64,000 nucleotides of DNA from JBEVOS01 sp964563395. GTDB taxonomy: Bacteria > Pseudomonadota > Alphaproteobacteria > Caulobacterales > Aquidulcibacteraceae. Both the position numbers and the translations under genes were made by a program. The notes beneath the pieces are model-generated. The model was given only the letters and a program-made list of their open reading frames with translations, had not been told where the DNA came from and made no database searches. Below are positions 24,060-32,668 of the stretch, in pieces (position 1 is the first letter of the stretch; each line of letters begins with the position of its first letter). Location: the NCBI GenBank assembly GCA_964563395.1, contig CAZLWK010000003.1:62001-126000 (forward strand). Direction: 5' to 3'.

Positions 24060-24638
24060 ATGGCGGCCACGCCCGAAACGGTTCCGCACGGCTACGAGCC
24101 GATGCTGCACGACGATGCGGCGCATGCCGCCGACGCGGCGTACGCGGCTGACGCCGCGCATGGCGCGGCGGACGCGGCGCACGGCGCGGGCGTGTTCCCG
24201 CCCTTCGACGTGACCACCTTCGCCTCGCAGCTTTTCTGGTTCTTCGTCGCGTTTGGCGTGCTCTATTTCGTGATGTCGCGCATCGCCCTGCCGAAAGTGC
24301 AGGCGGTGCTCGACATGCGCGCGGCCGCGCTGAAGACCGACCTTGAATCGGCCGCGCGCGAAAGCGCGGCGGCGGAGGCCGCGCGCGTCGAGATGGAGCG
24401 CACGGCCGCCGAGGCGCGCGCGCAATCGCGCAAGCTGATCGACGACATGCGCGCCAGCGCCCAGGCGGAACTCGCGGCCGAACAAACCGCCGCCGAACGC
24501 ACGCTGACGGATCAGGCCGCGGCCGCCGACGCCCGCATTCAAGAGATGCGCAAGGGCGCGATGGCGCAGGTCGGCGCGATGGCGGATGAATTGGCGCGCG
24601 ACATCGTCGCCCGCCTCGCGCCGGGAGCCCGCGCATGA
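24060..24638 (+). CDS. F0F1 ATP synthase subunit b'
   Basis: This is the second, diverged peripheral-stalk subunit found in alphaproteobacteria and phototrophs. After a transmembrane helix (about residues 57-75, ASQLFWFFVAFGVLYFVM) comes a long Ala/Glu-rich amphipathic helix that dimerises with subunit b. Its N-terminal 45 residues are unusual: a degenerate DAAHAAD-type repeat encoded by gacgcggcg-like units. Its stop overlaps the atpF start by 4 bases. Confidence 0.93.
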   Translation: MAATPETVPHGYEPMLHDDAAHAADAAYAADAAHGAADAAHGAGVFPPFDVTTFASQLFWFFVAFGVLYFVMSRIALPKVQAVLDMRAAALKTDLESAARESAAAEAARVEMERTAAEARAQSRKLIDDMRASAQAELAAEQTAAERTLTDQAAAADARIQEMRKGAMAQVGAMADELARDIVARLAPGARA

Positions 24639-25120
24639 GCTTCGACGCCACGTTCTGGGCCCTCGTCGGCTTCATCCTGATCGTCGTGCTGGCGCTTTAT
24701 CTGAAAGTGCCCAGCATGGTCGCGGGCATGCTTGATCAGCGTTCGCAGGCGATCGCGAAGGAATTGTCCGAAGCGCGCCGCCTCCGCGAAGAGGCCGAGG
24801 CGCTGCTCGCCGAGTACAAGGCCAAGCGCGACGCCGCAAAGGCCGAGGCCGAAGCGCTGATCACGCTCGCGAAGGAGCAAGCCGCAGCGCTCGCCGCTGA
24901 AGCGCGCACACAGGGCGCCGAAGCCATCGCGCGCCGCCGCAAGCAAGCCGAGGACCGCATCGCTCAGGCGGAAGCCCAAGCCACGGCGGATGTGCGAGCC
25001 GCCGCTGCGGACGCCGCAATCGCCGCGGCGGAAAAAATTCTCCGCGAGCGCATGGACGGCAATGTGCAAAGCCAGCTTGTCAGCGAAGGCGTGGCGCAGC
25101 TGAAGCAAAAATTCGGCTAG
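24635..25120 (+). CDS. atpF: F0F1 ATP synthase subunit b
   Basis: Subunit b is the peripheral stalk linking F0 to F1. A single N-terminal membrane helix (about residues 5-25, FWALVGFILIVVLALYLKVPSM) precedes a long charged helix (KELSEARRLREEAEALLAEYKAKRDAAKAEAE...). 161 residues is typical. It ends the F0 operon; F1 genes are not adjacent, as usual in alphaproteobacteria. It converges with purA. Confidence 0.95.
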   Translation: MSFDATFWALVGFILIVVLALYLKVPSMVAGMLDQRSQAIAKELSEARRLREEAEALLAEYKAKRDAAKAEAEALITLAKEQAAALAAEARTQGAEAIARRRKQAEDRIAQAEAQATADVRAAAADAAIAAAEKILRERMDGNVQSQLVSEGVAQLKQKFG

Positions 25121-25138
25121 AGCGCGTCGCCACGCGCC

Positions 25139-26431
25139 TCACGCCTTAAACGGGTCGCGCATCAAGATCACATCATCGCGTTCAGGGCTGGTTGACACGA
25201 TCGCCGCCGGACAGCCGATCAATTCCTCGATGCGCCGAATGTATTTGATCGCGTTCGCGGGCAAATCCTTCGATGAGCGCGCGCCGCGCGTCGATTCCGT
25301 CCACCCCGGCAGCGTCTCGTAGATTGGCTCTACGCGTGCCTGCTCGCGCAAATTTGCGGGCAAATGATCGATCTCGCGTCCATCCAGGCGATAGCCGATG
25401 CAGATCCTGATCTCGGGAAAATTATCGAGCACGTCGAGCTTGGTGAGCGCGACCCCGTCAATCCCGGAGAGCGCCACGCTCTGGCGCACAAGCACAGCGT
25501 CAAACCACCCGCAACGACGCGGACGGCCCGTATTGACGCCGACCTCGCGGCCAATCTCGCCAAGTTTGCGGCCGATCTCGTCATGCAATTCCGTGGGAAA
25601 CGGGCCTTCGCCAACGCGCGTCGTGTAAGCCTTCACGAGACCCAGCACATAGGAAATGGCGCGTGGGCCAAGCCCCGATCCCGCCGCGGCCTGCCCCGCC
25701 ACCACGTTCGACGAGGTGACAAAGGGATAGGTGCCGTGATCGACGTCGAGCAACATGCCCTGCGCGCCTTCGAACAAAATCTTCTTCGATTGACGGCGCT
25801 GCTCCTCCAGAACCCGCCACACAGGCTTCGCGTAGGGCAGCACTTTGGGCGCCACATCCATCATCGCCGCCTTCAAGGCATGTGCGTCCACTTCCGGAAG
25901 ATCGAGGCCGCGCCGCAGCGAATTGTGGTGTGCCAGCATGCGGGCGATTTTCCAATCGAGCGCCTCGCCATCGGCGAGATCGGCGACGCGCACCGCGCGG
26001 CGGCCGACCTTGTCTTCATACGCCGGTCCGATGCCGCGCCCAGTCGTGCCGATCTTGGCGTCGCCCGCAGCGCTTTCTCGCGCGCGGTCGAGATCGCGGT
26101 GCAGCGGCAGGATGAGGCTCGCATTGTCGGCCAGAACGAGCTTCTCGGGCGTCACGTCGATCCCTTGATCGCGGAGGCGCGCGATCTCATCGACCAGATG
26201 CCACGGATCGACGACGACGCCATTGCCGATGATGGAGAGCTTGCCTTGCACAAGGCCCGAGGGCAGCAGCGCGAGCTTGTACGTCGTATTGCCCACAACG
26301 AGCGTATGGCCGGCATTATGGCCGCCCTGAAAGCGCACAACGACGTCGGCGCGATGGCACAGCCAATCGACGATCTTACCCTTGCCTTCGTCGCCCCATT
26401 GGGCGCCGACCACCACGACCGCGCTGGACAT
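25139..26431 (-). CDS. purA: Adenylosuccinate synthetase
   Basis: PurA joins IMP and aspartate with GTP hydrolysis, the first committed step to AMP. The P-loop-like start VVVGAQWGDEGKGKIVDWL, the substrate loops GGHNAGHTLVV and GTTGRGIGPAYEDK, and the late motifs VNTGRPRRCGWFDAV and CIGYRLDG are all present. 430 residues, normal. It is convergent with atpF and downstream of the PagL-like gene on the same strand. Confidence 0.97.
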   Translation of the reverse strand: MSSAVVVVGAQWGDEGKGKIVDWLCHRADVVVRFQGGHNAGHTLVVGNTTYKLALLPSGLVQGKLSIIGNGVVVDPWHLVDEIARLRDQGIDVTPEKLVLADNASLILPLHRDLDRARESAAGDAKIGTTGRGIGPAYEDKVGRRAVRVADLADGEALDWKIARMLAHHNSLRRGLDLPEVDAHALKAAMMDVAPKVLPYAKPVWRVLEEQRRQSKKILFEGAQGMLLDVDHGTYPFVTSSNVVAGQAAAGSGLGPRAISYVLGLVKAYTTRVGEGPFPTELHDEIGRKLGEIGREVGVNTGRPRRCGWFDAVLVRQSVALSGIDGVALTKLDVLDNFPEIRICIGYRLDGREIDHLPANLREQARVEPIYETLPGWTESTRGARSSKDLPANAIKYIRRIEELIGCPAAIVSTSPERDDVILMRDPFKA

Positions 26432-26552
26432 TGGATATGGCTCTCCGCCTGCCTGGCGGACCCTGCGCGCCCTTCGACAGGACTCGGCGCGCGGGCTTTC
26501 TCGAAATGCAGCGCGCTTCTAGCAGGCGCGGCGTGGGTGCGTCAAAGGCGGC

Positions 26553-27155
26553 CTATTCGGACGCGTCGTGGTCGAAGCGAAACAGAAAGCGCACGCCGAC
26601 CTCGTCCAGCGCCTGATTGCGGCCCTTGTCGAGAATCTGGCCGTGGCTCAAATGCTCGTAAAAGAGCTGTACGGCGGCGCGACGCCCAAGCTCGCGCTCA
26701 AGCGCCAAGGTGGTGCGAAACAAGTCGCGTGAGCCGAGCAATTGGTTCTCGCGCTCGAAGGCCGCGGCCTCGGGCGAACCATCCGGAAACTCACTTGGAA
26801 TGTCGCGTTCGCCATTGTGAATGGCGTATCCGAAGCCCGGCTCGAACGCCCAACCTTCCGCGAACTCCCAGCGCCAATAGGCGCCGATCGCGGCGAAGCT
26901 CGTATCGCCATGCGTGTTCGCGGAAATCATGAAATAGGGCCGTGGCGAGCCGATCAGCTCGAAGAGCGCGGGACTGTCCCACACTGCTTCCAATTCGACA
27001 TTGGGGCCGTCTTCCTTGGGAGTGACGAATTCGCCGTCCTCGTAGCGGATATTGTGCTCCACGAGTCCGATCCGAATTTCGTTGAGATCGGCATGCGCCG
27101 GCGCCGTTAGCAAGGCGCAGAGGCAGAGGGCGACGGCGAATCCTTTGCAAACCAT
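26553..27155 (-). CDS. PagL-like lipid A 3-O-deacylase / acyloxyacyl hydrolase family
   Basis: A Sec signal peptide (MVCKGFAVALCLCALLTAPAHA) precedes a small outer-membrane beta-barrel sequence of alternating hydrophobic strands. The C-terminal part carries YEHLSHGQILD, resembling the HxS active site of PagL, with a possible acidic third residue in LDEVGVRF. It ends in aromatic residues (FLFRFDHD) as outer-membrane barrels do. It could remodel lipid A acyl chains. The ATG at 27155 is chosen over 27194 because the signal peptide begins there. Family assignment is fairly good; activity is inferred. Confidence 0.75.
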   Translation of the reverse strand: MVCKGFAVALCLCALLTAPAHADLNEIRIGLVEHNIRYEDGEFVTPKEDGPNVELEAVWDSPALFELIGSPRPYFMISANTHGDTSFAAIGAYWRWEFAEGWAFEPGFGYAIHNGERDIPSEFPDGSPEAAAFERENQLLGSRDLFRTTLALERELGRRAAVQLFYEHLSHGQILDKGRNQALDEVGVRFLFRFDHDASE

Positions 27156-27232
27156 GTGGCCCTCGCGAGCGCGCTTCTGCGCCGAGTGTCGCAACGCGGG
27201 AGTAGCGCCGCGGTTCCCGCGCGGCGCGATCC

Positions 27233-28111
27233 TTAAAGCGTGTCTTCAAACCATGTTGCGAACGCGCGCGCTTTAGCTGTCGGCAAACGTCCAGGCGGAA
27301 ACACCGCCCAAAGCGCTATGGGCGCGAGCGACCATTCCGTCATCACGGGCGTCACGGCCCCCGAGTCCAGCTCGGGCGCCATCATCCAGCGCGATGCGAT
27401 GGCGAGTCCAAGCCCTGTGATAACCGCGGCGCGCACGCCCTCGGCGGCGGAGCAGGCCAGACGCGGCGACACCGCAACGCTTTCGACGCGGCCTTTGCGC
27501 GCGAAGCGCCACTCATCCGCGTCGGCATTCTGCGTGTAGGAAATGAGGTCGTGCGCGGCGAGATCGCGGGGACGTTGGGGCCCGCCACGCCGCGCCACAT
27601 AAGCGGGACTGGCGACGAGGAGACGCGGCGCCTCAGCCATCTTGCGCGCCGTCAACGCCGAGTCCGCCATGGCGCCAAGCCGGAAGGCCACGTCGATCGC
27701 TTCGCCGAGCATGTCCACCGGGCGGTCATCCATGATGAGGTCGAGGGCGAGTCTGGGGTGGCGCTCCAGAAACGCGCCGAGCTTGGGCGCCATGTGCAGG
27801 CGCGCGAACGTCACCGGCGCGCTGACGCGCAGGCGTCCCTCCAGAGCCGCGTCGACGCCGCGCGCCGCGATCTCGGCCTCCTCCGCCTCCGCCAAGGCGC
27901 GCAGGACGCGTTCGTAAAAGGCTTGGCCCGCTTCCGTGGCGGCGATGCGACGCGTGGACCGCGCCAAAAGCCGCACACCGAGCCGCGCCTCCAGTCCTGC
28001 GATGGCCTTCGACACGGCCGGCTGGCTCAGCCGCATGGCGCGCGCCGCGGCCGAAAGCGAGCCCGCTTCCAGCACGCGCGCATAGACCTCCATGGCCTTG
28101 AGGCGATCCAT
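27233..28111 (-). CDS. LysR family transcriptional regulator
   Basis: This 292-residue protein has the LysR N-terminal winged helix-turn-helix (MEVYARVLEAGSLSAAARAMRLSQPAVSKAIAGLEARLGVRLLARSTR) and a C-terminal effector-binding domain (from about residue 90: GRLRVSAPVTFARLHMAPKL...). It is divergent from the exported crotonase-fold gene; a palindromic ATTC-N7-GAAT site lies in the gap next to its own start. It probably regulates that gene and itself. Confidence 0.93.
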   Translation of the reverse strand: MDRLKAMEVYARVLEAGSLSAAARAMRLSQPAVSKAIAGLEARLGVRLLARSTRRIAATEAGQAFYERVLRALAEAEEAEIAARGVDAALEGRLRVSAPVTFARLHMAPKLGAFLERHPRLALDLIMDDRPVDMLGEAIDVAFRLGAMADSALTARKMAEAPRLLVASPAYVARRGGPQRPRDLAAHDLISYTQNADADEWRFARKGRVESVAVSPRLACSAAEGVRAAVITGLGLAIASRWMMAPELDSGAVTPVMTEWSLAPIALWAVFPPGRLPTAKARAFATWFEDTL

Positions 28112-28117
28112 CTATTC

Positions 28118-28132
28118 ATTCCAATCAAGAAT
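28118..28132. promoter_or_regulatory. Candidate LysR binding site
   Basis: ATTC-N7-GAAT forms a 15-base interrupted palindrome fitting the T-N11-A LysR motif, in the AT-rich part of the 110-base divergent gap, 7 bases from the LysR start. Binding is inferred from position and symmetry. Confidence 0.45.
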
Positions 28133-28221
28133 AAGAACTATCGAAAACCGCAGACTAATCCAAGAATTCAGAATGAGCCATCTTCCCCTCGACGGCCCGA
28201 CGCCGCCTCAGGAGATCGACA

Positions 28222-29100
28222 ATGAAGAAAGCTCTGCTCGCACTCGCCCTCACCGCCGCGAACCTCGCGCCGCTGCCGGCGCTCGCGCAAGGCGGCGCCG
28301 GCGAGGCCGCCCAGATCACCGCCAGCGCCGCGCAGCCGGCCTATTTCACCGCGTTCCGCTCAGTGCGCATGGAGCGCGACTCGGCCGGCGTGTTGGTGGT
28401 GACGCTGCACACGAACGGAGGGCCGCTGACGTTCACGGCGCAGGATCACACGGACTTCGTCGAAGCCTTTTACCGGATCGCGCAAGATCGCGAGAACAAG
28501 GTGGTGATCCTCACCGGCGCGGGCGGCGATTTCATTCCCGGCATTGATTTCGCCAGCTTCGGCAACGTGGCGGACCCCGATGTTTGGAGCCAGGTGCATG
28601 ACGAAGGCGTGCAGATTTTGGAGAACCTCGCGAATATTCGCGTGCCCGTGATCGCCGCAATCGAGGGACGCGCGCACGTGCACAGCGAATATGCGCTGAT
28701 GGCGAATGTGATCGTGGCGGGGCGCTCGGCCAGTTTCAACGATCTGCCGCACTATGCGGGCGGCATCGTGCCGGGCGATGGGATCTTTCAGACCTGGAGC
28801 TATCGCGCCGGCCCCGCGCGCGCGGAGGCGTTCTTGCTCAATCCGCAGCCGATCAGCGCGCGCACGGCGCAAGAATGGGGCGTCGTGGCGGAGGTGGTGC
28901 GTGACGGCGAAGCGCTGAGCCGCGCCCGCGCCTTGGCCGCGATCTATTTGCGCGCGCCTGAAGTCACACGGCGCAACACGCGCATCCATTTCGTGCAGCC
29001 GCTCAAGGAACGCATCGTGCGCGAAGTCGGCTACGGTCTCGCGCTCGAAGGCGCCTCCGCCGCGGACCTTGTCGAAACGCTGAGCGCTGCGCAACGCTGA
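28222..29100 (+). CDS. Exported crotonase-superfamily protein, 6-oxocamphor hydrolase-like
   Basis: A Sec-type signal peptide (MKKALLALALTAANLAPLPALA) precedes a crotonase fold. Stretches DRENKVVILTGAG, IDFASF, VPVIAAIEG, FNDLPHYAGGIVPGDG resemble 6-oxocamphor hydrolase as I recall it, including the His (HSEYALM) and Asp (FNDLPH) positions of its active site. That enzyme cleaves a beta-diketone C-C bond without CoA. A signal peptide is unusual in this superfamily and would place the enzyme in the periplasm, where acyl-CoA substrates are absent. Export and a CoA-independent reaction are inferred. Confidence 0.78.
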   Translation: MKKALLALALTAANLAPLPALAQGGAGEAAQITASAAQPAYFTAFRSVRMERDSAGVLVVTLHTNGGPLTFTAQDHTDFVEAFYRIAQDRENKVVILTGAGGDFIPGIDFASFGNVADPDVWSQVHDEGVQILENLANIRVPVIAAIEGRAHVHSEYALMANVIVAGRSASFNDLPHYAGGIVPGDGIFQTWSYRAGPARAEAFLLNPQPISARTAQEWGVVAEVVRDGEALSRARALAAIYLRAPEVTRRNTRIHFVQPLKERIVREVGYGLALEGASAADLVETLSAAQR

Positions 29101-29106
29101 AGCCTT

Positions 29107-29141
29107 GCGGAGCGGCGGCGCCGAAGACGCAGCCGCTCCGC
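29107..29141. terminator. Hairpin between convergent crotonase and serA genes
   Basis: A perfect 10-bp stem gcggagcggc (29107-29116) / gccgctccgc (29132-29141) with a 15-base loop fills the 48-base gap between convergent stop codons. A further 12-base palindrome, gcttctagaagc (29145-29156), overlaps the serA stop. There is no T-run, but position suggests a bidirectional terminator. Confidence 0.55.
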
Positions 29142-29148
29142 GCAGCTT

Positions 29149-30729
29149 CTAGAAGCGCAACACCTTCACGTAACGCACCTGCGGCAGCGCCCGCAGCTTC
29201 TCCTGCACCGCCTCCGGCACGGGCTGATCGACGCCGACGATCGCCACCGCATCCTCGCCCGGCGCGGTGCGACCGAGATGGAAGGTGGCGATGTTGATTT
29301 TCGCATCGCCCAACATGGCGCCGAGCGCCCCGATGAAACCGGGCTTATCGTTATTGTTCACGAACAGCATGACGGGATGGAACGCGGCCTCCAGCGCCAT
29401 GCCCTTGATCTCCACGATCTTCGGGCTGCCCGCATTGACGGCGCCCGCGAGGGTGCGCCAGCGGCCGCCGGTCTGCACCTTGATGCGGATCAGCGAGCCA
29501 TAGATCGGTGAGCTTTCGCGCTTCGATTCCGTGAGCGGGGCGCCCTTCTCCTTCAGCACCGCCGGCGCGGAGACCATGTTCACGTCCGGTATGAGCGGGC
29601 GCATCAGGCCCGCGAGCGCGGCGGCGGTGAGCGGCTTGGTGTTATAGCTCGCCACCTCGCCTTCATATTCGATCTCCACGGCCTCGATGCCGTCATCGGC
29701 GATTTGGCCGGCGAACACGCCGAGCTTTTCAGCCAGCGCCGCGAAGGGCTTCAGGCGCGGCGCCTCTTCGGCGCTGATCGAGGGCATGTTGAGCGCGTTG
29801 GTGACCGCGCCGGACATGAGATAATCGCTCATCTGCTCGGCCACTTGCAGCGCGACATTCTCCTGCGCTTCGGTCGTGGCCGCGCCCAGGTGCGGCGTCG
29901 CGATGAAATTCGGCGCGCCGAACAAAACATTCTCTTTCGCCGGCTCCGCCGTGAACACGTCGAAGCCCGCCGCCGCGACATGGCCGCTTTCCAACGCCGC
30001 GCGTAGCGCCGCTTCATCGACAAGCCCGCCGCGCGCGGCGTTGACAATGATCACGCCGCGCTTGGTCTTGGCGATCGCCTCGGCGGAAAGGATATTCTTG
30101 GTCTTGTCGGTCAGCGGCGTGTGCAGCGAGATAAAATCGGCGCGCTTGAAGAGGTCGTCGAGTTCAACCTTCTCCACGCCCAGCTCAACCGCGCGCTCCG
30201 GCGACAAGAAGGGATCGTACGCGATGACCTTCATCTTGAGGCCCAGCGCGCGCTCGGCCACGAGCGAGCCGATATTGCCGCAGCCGATGAGGCCCAGCGT
30301 CTTGGCATAGAGCTCCACGCCCATGAAGCGGTTCTTTTCCCACTTGCCAGCCTGCGTGGACGAATCCGCCGCGCCGATCTGACGCGCGGCGGCGAACATC
30401 AGCGCGATCGCATGCTCGGCGGTGGTGATCGAATTGCCGAACGGCGTGTTCATCACCACGATGCCCTTGGCGGTGGCGGCGGGAATATCGACATTGTCGA
30501 CGCCGATGCCGGCGCGCCCGATCACTTTAAGATTGGTTGCGGCGGCGATGATGTCGGCCTTCACCTTCGTCGCGCTGCGAATGGCGAGACCATCATAATT
30601 GCCGATAATTTCCTTCAGCTTGGCGGCATCGGGGCCGAGCTGCGGCTGGAAGTCGACCTCCAGACCGCGCGCCTTGAAAATATCAACGGCGGCCGGCGAG
30701 AGTTCATCGGAGATCAGAACTTTGGGCAT
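29149..30729 (-). CDS. serA: D-3-phosphoglycerate dehydrogenase
   Basis: SerA oxidises 3-phosphoglycerate in the first step of serine synthesis. The 526-residue long form contains the NAD-binding domain (GLIGCGNIGSLVAERALGLKMKVIAYDP) and the catalytic Arg/Glu/His set (NAARGGLVDE, HLGAATTEAQ). An intervening ASB-like domain and a C-terminal ACT domain (from about residue 450, LFVNNNDKPGFIGALGAML) follow and probably mediate serine feedback. It lies downstream of serC, separated by a 101-base palindromic repeat. Confidence 0.97.
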   Translation of the reverse strand: MPKVLISDELSPAAVDIFKARGLEVDFQPQLGPDAAKLKEIIGNYDGLAIRSATKVKADIIAAATNLKVIGRAGIGVDNVDIPAATAKGIVVMNTPFGNSITTAEHAIALMFAAARQIGAADSSTQAGKWEKNRFMGVELYAKTLGLIGCGNIGSLVAERALGLKMKVIAYDPFLSPERAVELGVEKVELDDLFKRADFISLHTPLTDKTKNILSAEAIAKTKRGVIIVNAARGGLVDEAALRAALESGHVAAAGFDVFTAEPAKENVLFGAPNFIATPHLGAATTEAQENVALQVAEQMSDYLMSGAVTNALNMPSISAEEAPRLKPFAALAEKLGVFAGQIADDGIEAVEIEYEGEVASYNTKPLTAAALAGLMRPLIPDVNMVSAPAVLKEKGAPLTESKRESSPIYGSLIRIKVQTGGRWRTLAGAVNAGSPKIVEIKGMALEAAFHPVMLFVNNNDKPGFIGALGAMLGDAKINIATFHLGRTAPGEDAVAIVGVDQPVPEAVQEKLRALPQVRYVKVLRF

Positions 30730-30758
30730 GGTTTGTTTCCTAAACAGAGATGCATGCC

Positions 30759-30859
30759 GTCATCCCGGCCGAGCGAAGCGAGAGACGGGACCCAGGGAAT
30801 CGAAGGTCGATGGGTTGACCCTGGGTCCCGGATAACGCCTTCGGCGTTTCCGGGATGAC
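30759..30859. repeat. Dispersed palindromic repeat between serC and serA
   Basis: The terminal arms gtcatcccgg / ccgggatgac (30759-30768 / 30850-30859) enclose a 12-bp stem cgggacccaggg / ccctgggtcccg (30786-30797 / 30819-30830) and a small cgcc-ttc-ggcg hairpin (30836-30846). The overall pattern matches the cgtcatcccgg...ccgggatgac repeats that I recall as common between genes in alphaproteobacteria. It sits in the serC-serA operon gap and may affect relative expression of the two genes. Confidence 0.8.
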
Positions 30860-30865
30860 AGCGTG

Positions 30866-32032
30866 TTATTTGGAAAGGTCAGCGACGAGCGTTTCAAAAG
30901 CCCATTCAATCCAAGGAATGAGGGCTTCGACGTCGGCGCGTTCGATCGTGGCGCCGCACCAGATGCGCAGGCCCGGCGGCGCCGAGCGATAGGACGCCGC
31001 ATCGAGCGCGACGCCTTCCTTCTCCAGAAGATCGGAGAGCCTCTTTGCGAACGCGGCCTGGCCCTCTTCATCGAGTGCGGTCACGCGCGGATCGACAACC
31101 TTGAGGCACACGCCCGTGTTCGACCATGTCGCCTTGTCGTCCGCGAGCGTAGCGATCCAAGGCGTTTTGGCGGCCCAATCATAGAGCACCTTGGAATTGG
31201 CGTTCGCACGCGCGATCAGCGCTTCGAGGCCGCCGATGCTTTCGCCCCATTTCAGCGTGTCGAGATAATCCTCGGTGGCGAGCAGAGACGGTGTGTTGAT
31301 CGTGGCGCCCTCGAAGAGCTCGTTGTCCAACTTGCCCTTCTTGGTCATGCGGAAGATTTTCGGCAACGGCCGATCCGGCGTGAAGCTCTCCAAACGCGCG
31401 ACCGCGCGCGGCGAGAGAATGATCATACCGTGCGCGGCTTCACCGCCCATCACCTTCTGCCATGAATAGGTGACGACATCGCATTTGGCCCAATCGATCG
31501 GCTGCGCGAAGGCCGCGCTCGTCGCATCGTTTATGGTGACGCCTTCGCGATCGGCTGCGATCCAATCGAAATTGGGAATCTTCGCGCCCGAGGTGGTGCC
31601 GTTCTGCGTGAAGATGATGTCGGCGTTTTTTCGCGCCTTGGAAAAATCCGGCAGCGCGCCATAGGGCCGGCCCACGTGCAGCGCGGCGTCGATCTTGAGC
31701 GCCTTGGCGTCCGTCACCCATTCCTCGCCGAAGCTCTCCCAGGCGAACACGTCCACGGGGCGTTCGCCCAGCATCGACCACATCGCCATTTCCACGGCGC
31801 CGGTGTCAGACGCAGGCACGATCGCGATCTTGAAATCGGTAGGGACCTGCAGCAGCGCGCGCGTGCGATCGATCGCTTCCTTCAGCTTGGCCTTGCCGGC
31901 CTTGGAGCGATGCGAACGACCGAGCGCCGCGCCCTCAAGCGCGGATAGCGTCCAGCCGGGTCTCTTTTTGGTGGGGCCCGAGGAAAAACGGGCGTCGCCC
32001 GGCCGCGCGGCCGGCTTGGTCAAAGCACTCAT
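30866..32032 (-). CDS. serC: Phosphoserine aminotransferase
   Basis: SerC converts 3-phosphohydroxypyruvate to phosphoserine with PLP. The alphaproteobacterial form is recognisable from FSSGPTKKRPGW, GRSHRSKAGKAKL, VPASDTGAVEMAMWSML, and the PLP-lysine region TYSWQKVMGGEAAHGM. I chose the ATG at 32032 (388 residues, MSALTKPAARPGD), which has a GGGAG ribosome-binding site. A start at 32050 would lie inside the leader hairpin. It is the first gene of serC-serA. Confidence 0.96.
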   Translation of the reverse strand: MSALTKPAARPGDARFSSGPTKKRPGWTLSALEGAALGRSHRSKAGKAKLKEAIDRTRALLQVPTDFKIAIVPASDTGAVEMAMWSMLGERPVDVFAWESFGEEWVTDAKALKIDAALHVGRPYGALPDFSKARKNADIIFTQNGTTSGAKIPNFDWIAADREGVTINDATSAAFAQPIDWAKCDVVTYSWQKVMGGEAAHGMIILSPRAVARLESFTPDRPLPKIFRMTKKGKLDNELFEGATINTPSLLATEDYLDTLKWGESIGGLEALIARANANSKVLYDWAAKTPWIATLADDKATWSNTGVCLKVVDPRVTALDEEGQAAFAKRLSDLLEKEGVALDAASYRSAPPGLRIWCGATIERADVEALIPWIEWAFETLVADLSK

Positions 32033-32039
32033 ATTTACT

Positions 32040-32092
32040 CCCATCCTCACAGATGGGCGTCCGCCGTTGGGAGCGGATGGCCCAGGCGGGAC
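32040..32092 (-). ncRNA. Structured serC leader (serC-motif-like)
   Basis: On the minus strand, just before serC, two structures can form. Arms gtcccgcc and ggcggac (32085-32092 / 32059-32065) make an outer stem. Arms cccatc and gatggg (32052-32057 / 32040-32045) form a hairpin whose 3' arm touches the serC ribosome-binding site. A conserved RNA called the serC motif is known upstream of serC in alphaproteobacteria, and this leader is in the right place and of similar appearance. Identity with that motif has not been tested. Confidence 0.45.
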
Positions 32093-32244
32093 ATGCGCGC
32101 TTTCGATGACGATTGCAAGCGCCAGTCAAAAGCGCCTGTTGTCGCAAAAATTGCAGCCAATCCACAGGCTTGCGATTGAAACAAATCGAATTCTGCGTCC
32201 TATTGTCACTGATTGCGGCGCATTCACAGCGCGCCAACGAGGGC

Positions 32245-32655
32245 GTGTTGAAGCACATTTTTTTGCTAACCCTCGATCTGTCCTTCGATCTGGCGCAATT
32301 CGTCGCGCCGCTCGTGGACGGCGATCTTGACGCCACGCTGATCCTTGTCTGCCTAGGCCGCCACGAATTGCGTGCGCGCGTCGGCCAACGCCGATCGGCC
32401 ACGCCCATAAGCCGGCGCCAAATCGCGCAGCGCACGGGCCTCTCCAGGGAGGTGGTGCGGCGGCGCGTACAAGACCTGCTGGACGCCAATATTCTCGCGC
32501 GCGCGAAAAATGACGGCGTACGCCTCCAGACCTCGTTTTTGGAATCCCCCGCCGCCCTTGAGGCCGCAGCGCAGGCGGATGAGGCCGTTCGGCGCTACAT
32601 CAAGCGCGCGGACACCTATCTGGCGACAAAGAACGCCCGCAAGGCCGCTGATTAA
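32245..32655 (+). CDS. Small winged-helix (HTH) regulator
   Basis: The protein carries one clear helix-turn-helix, SRRQIAQRTGLSREVVRRRVQDLLDANIL, followed by a Phe/Glu-rich tail and a C-terminal helix (AAAQADEAVRRYIKRADTYLATKNARK). This is a MarR- or Crp-like winged helix without an obvious sensor domain. The GTG at 32245 (136 residues) is my preferred start. An upstream ATG at 32113 would add 44 residues overlapping the region expected to hold the serC promoter. Function and targets are unknown; it is divergent from serC. Confidence 0.65.
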   Translation: MLKHIFLLTLDLSFDLAQFVAPLVDGDLDATLILVCLGRHELRARVGQRRSATPISRRQIAQRTGLSREVVRRRVQDLLDANILARAKNDGVRLQTSFLESPAALEAAAQADEAVRRYIKRADTYLATKNARKAAD

Positions 32656-32668
32656 GACAGGCTTTCGC

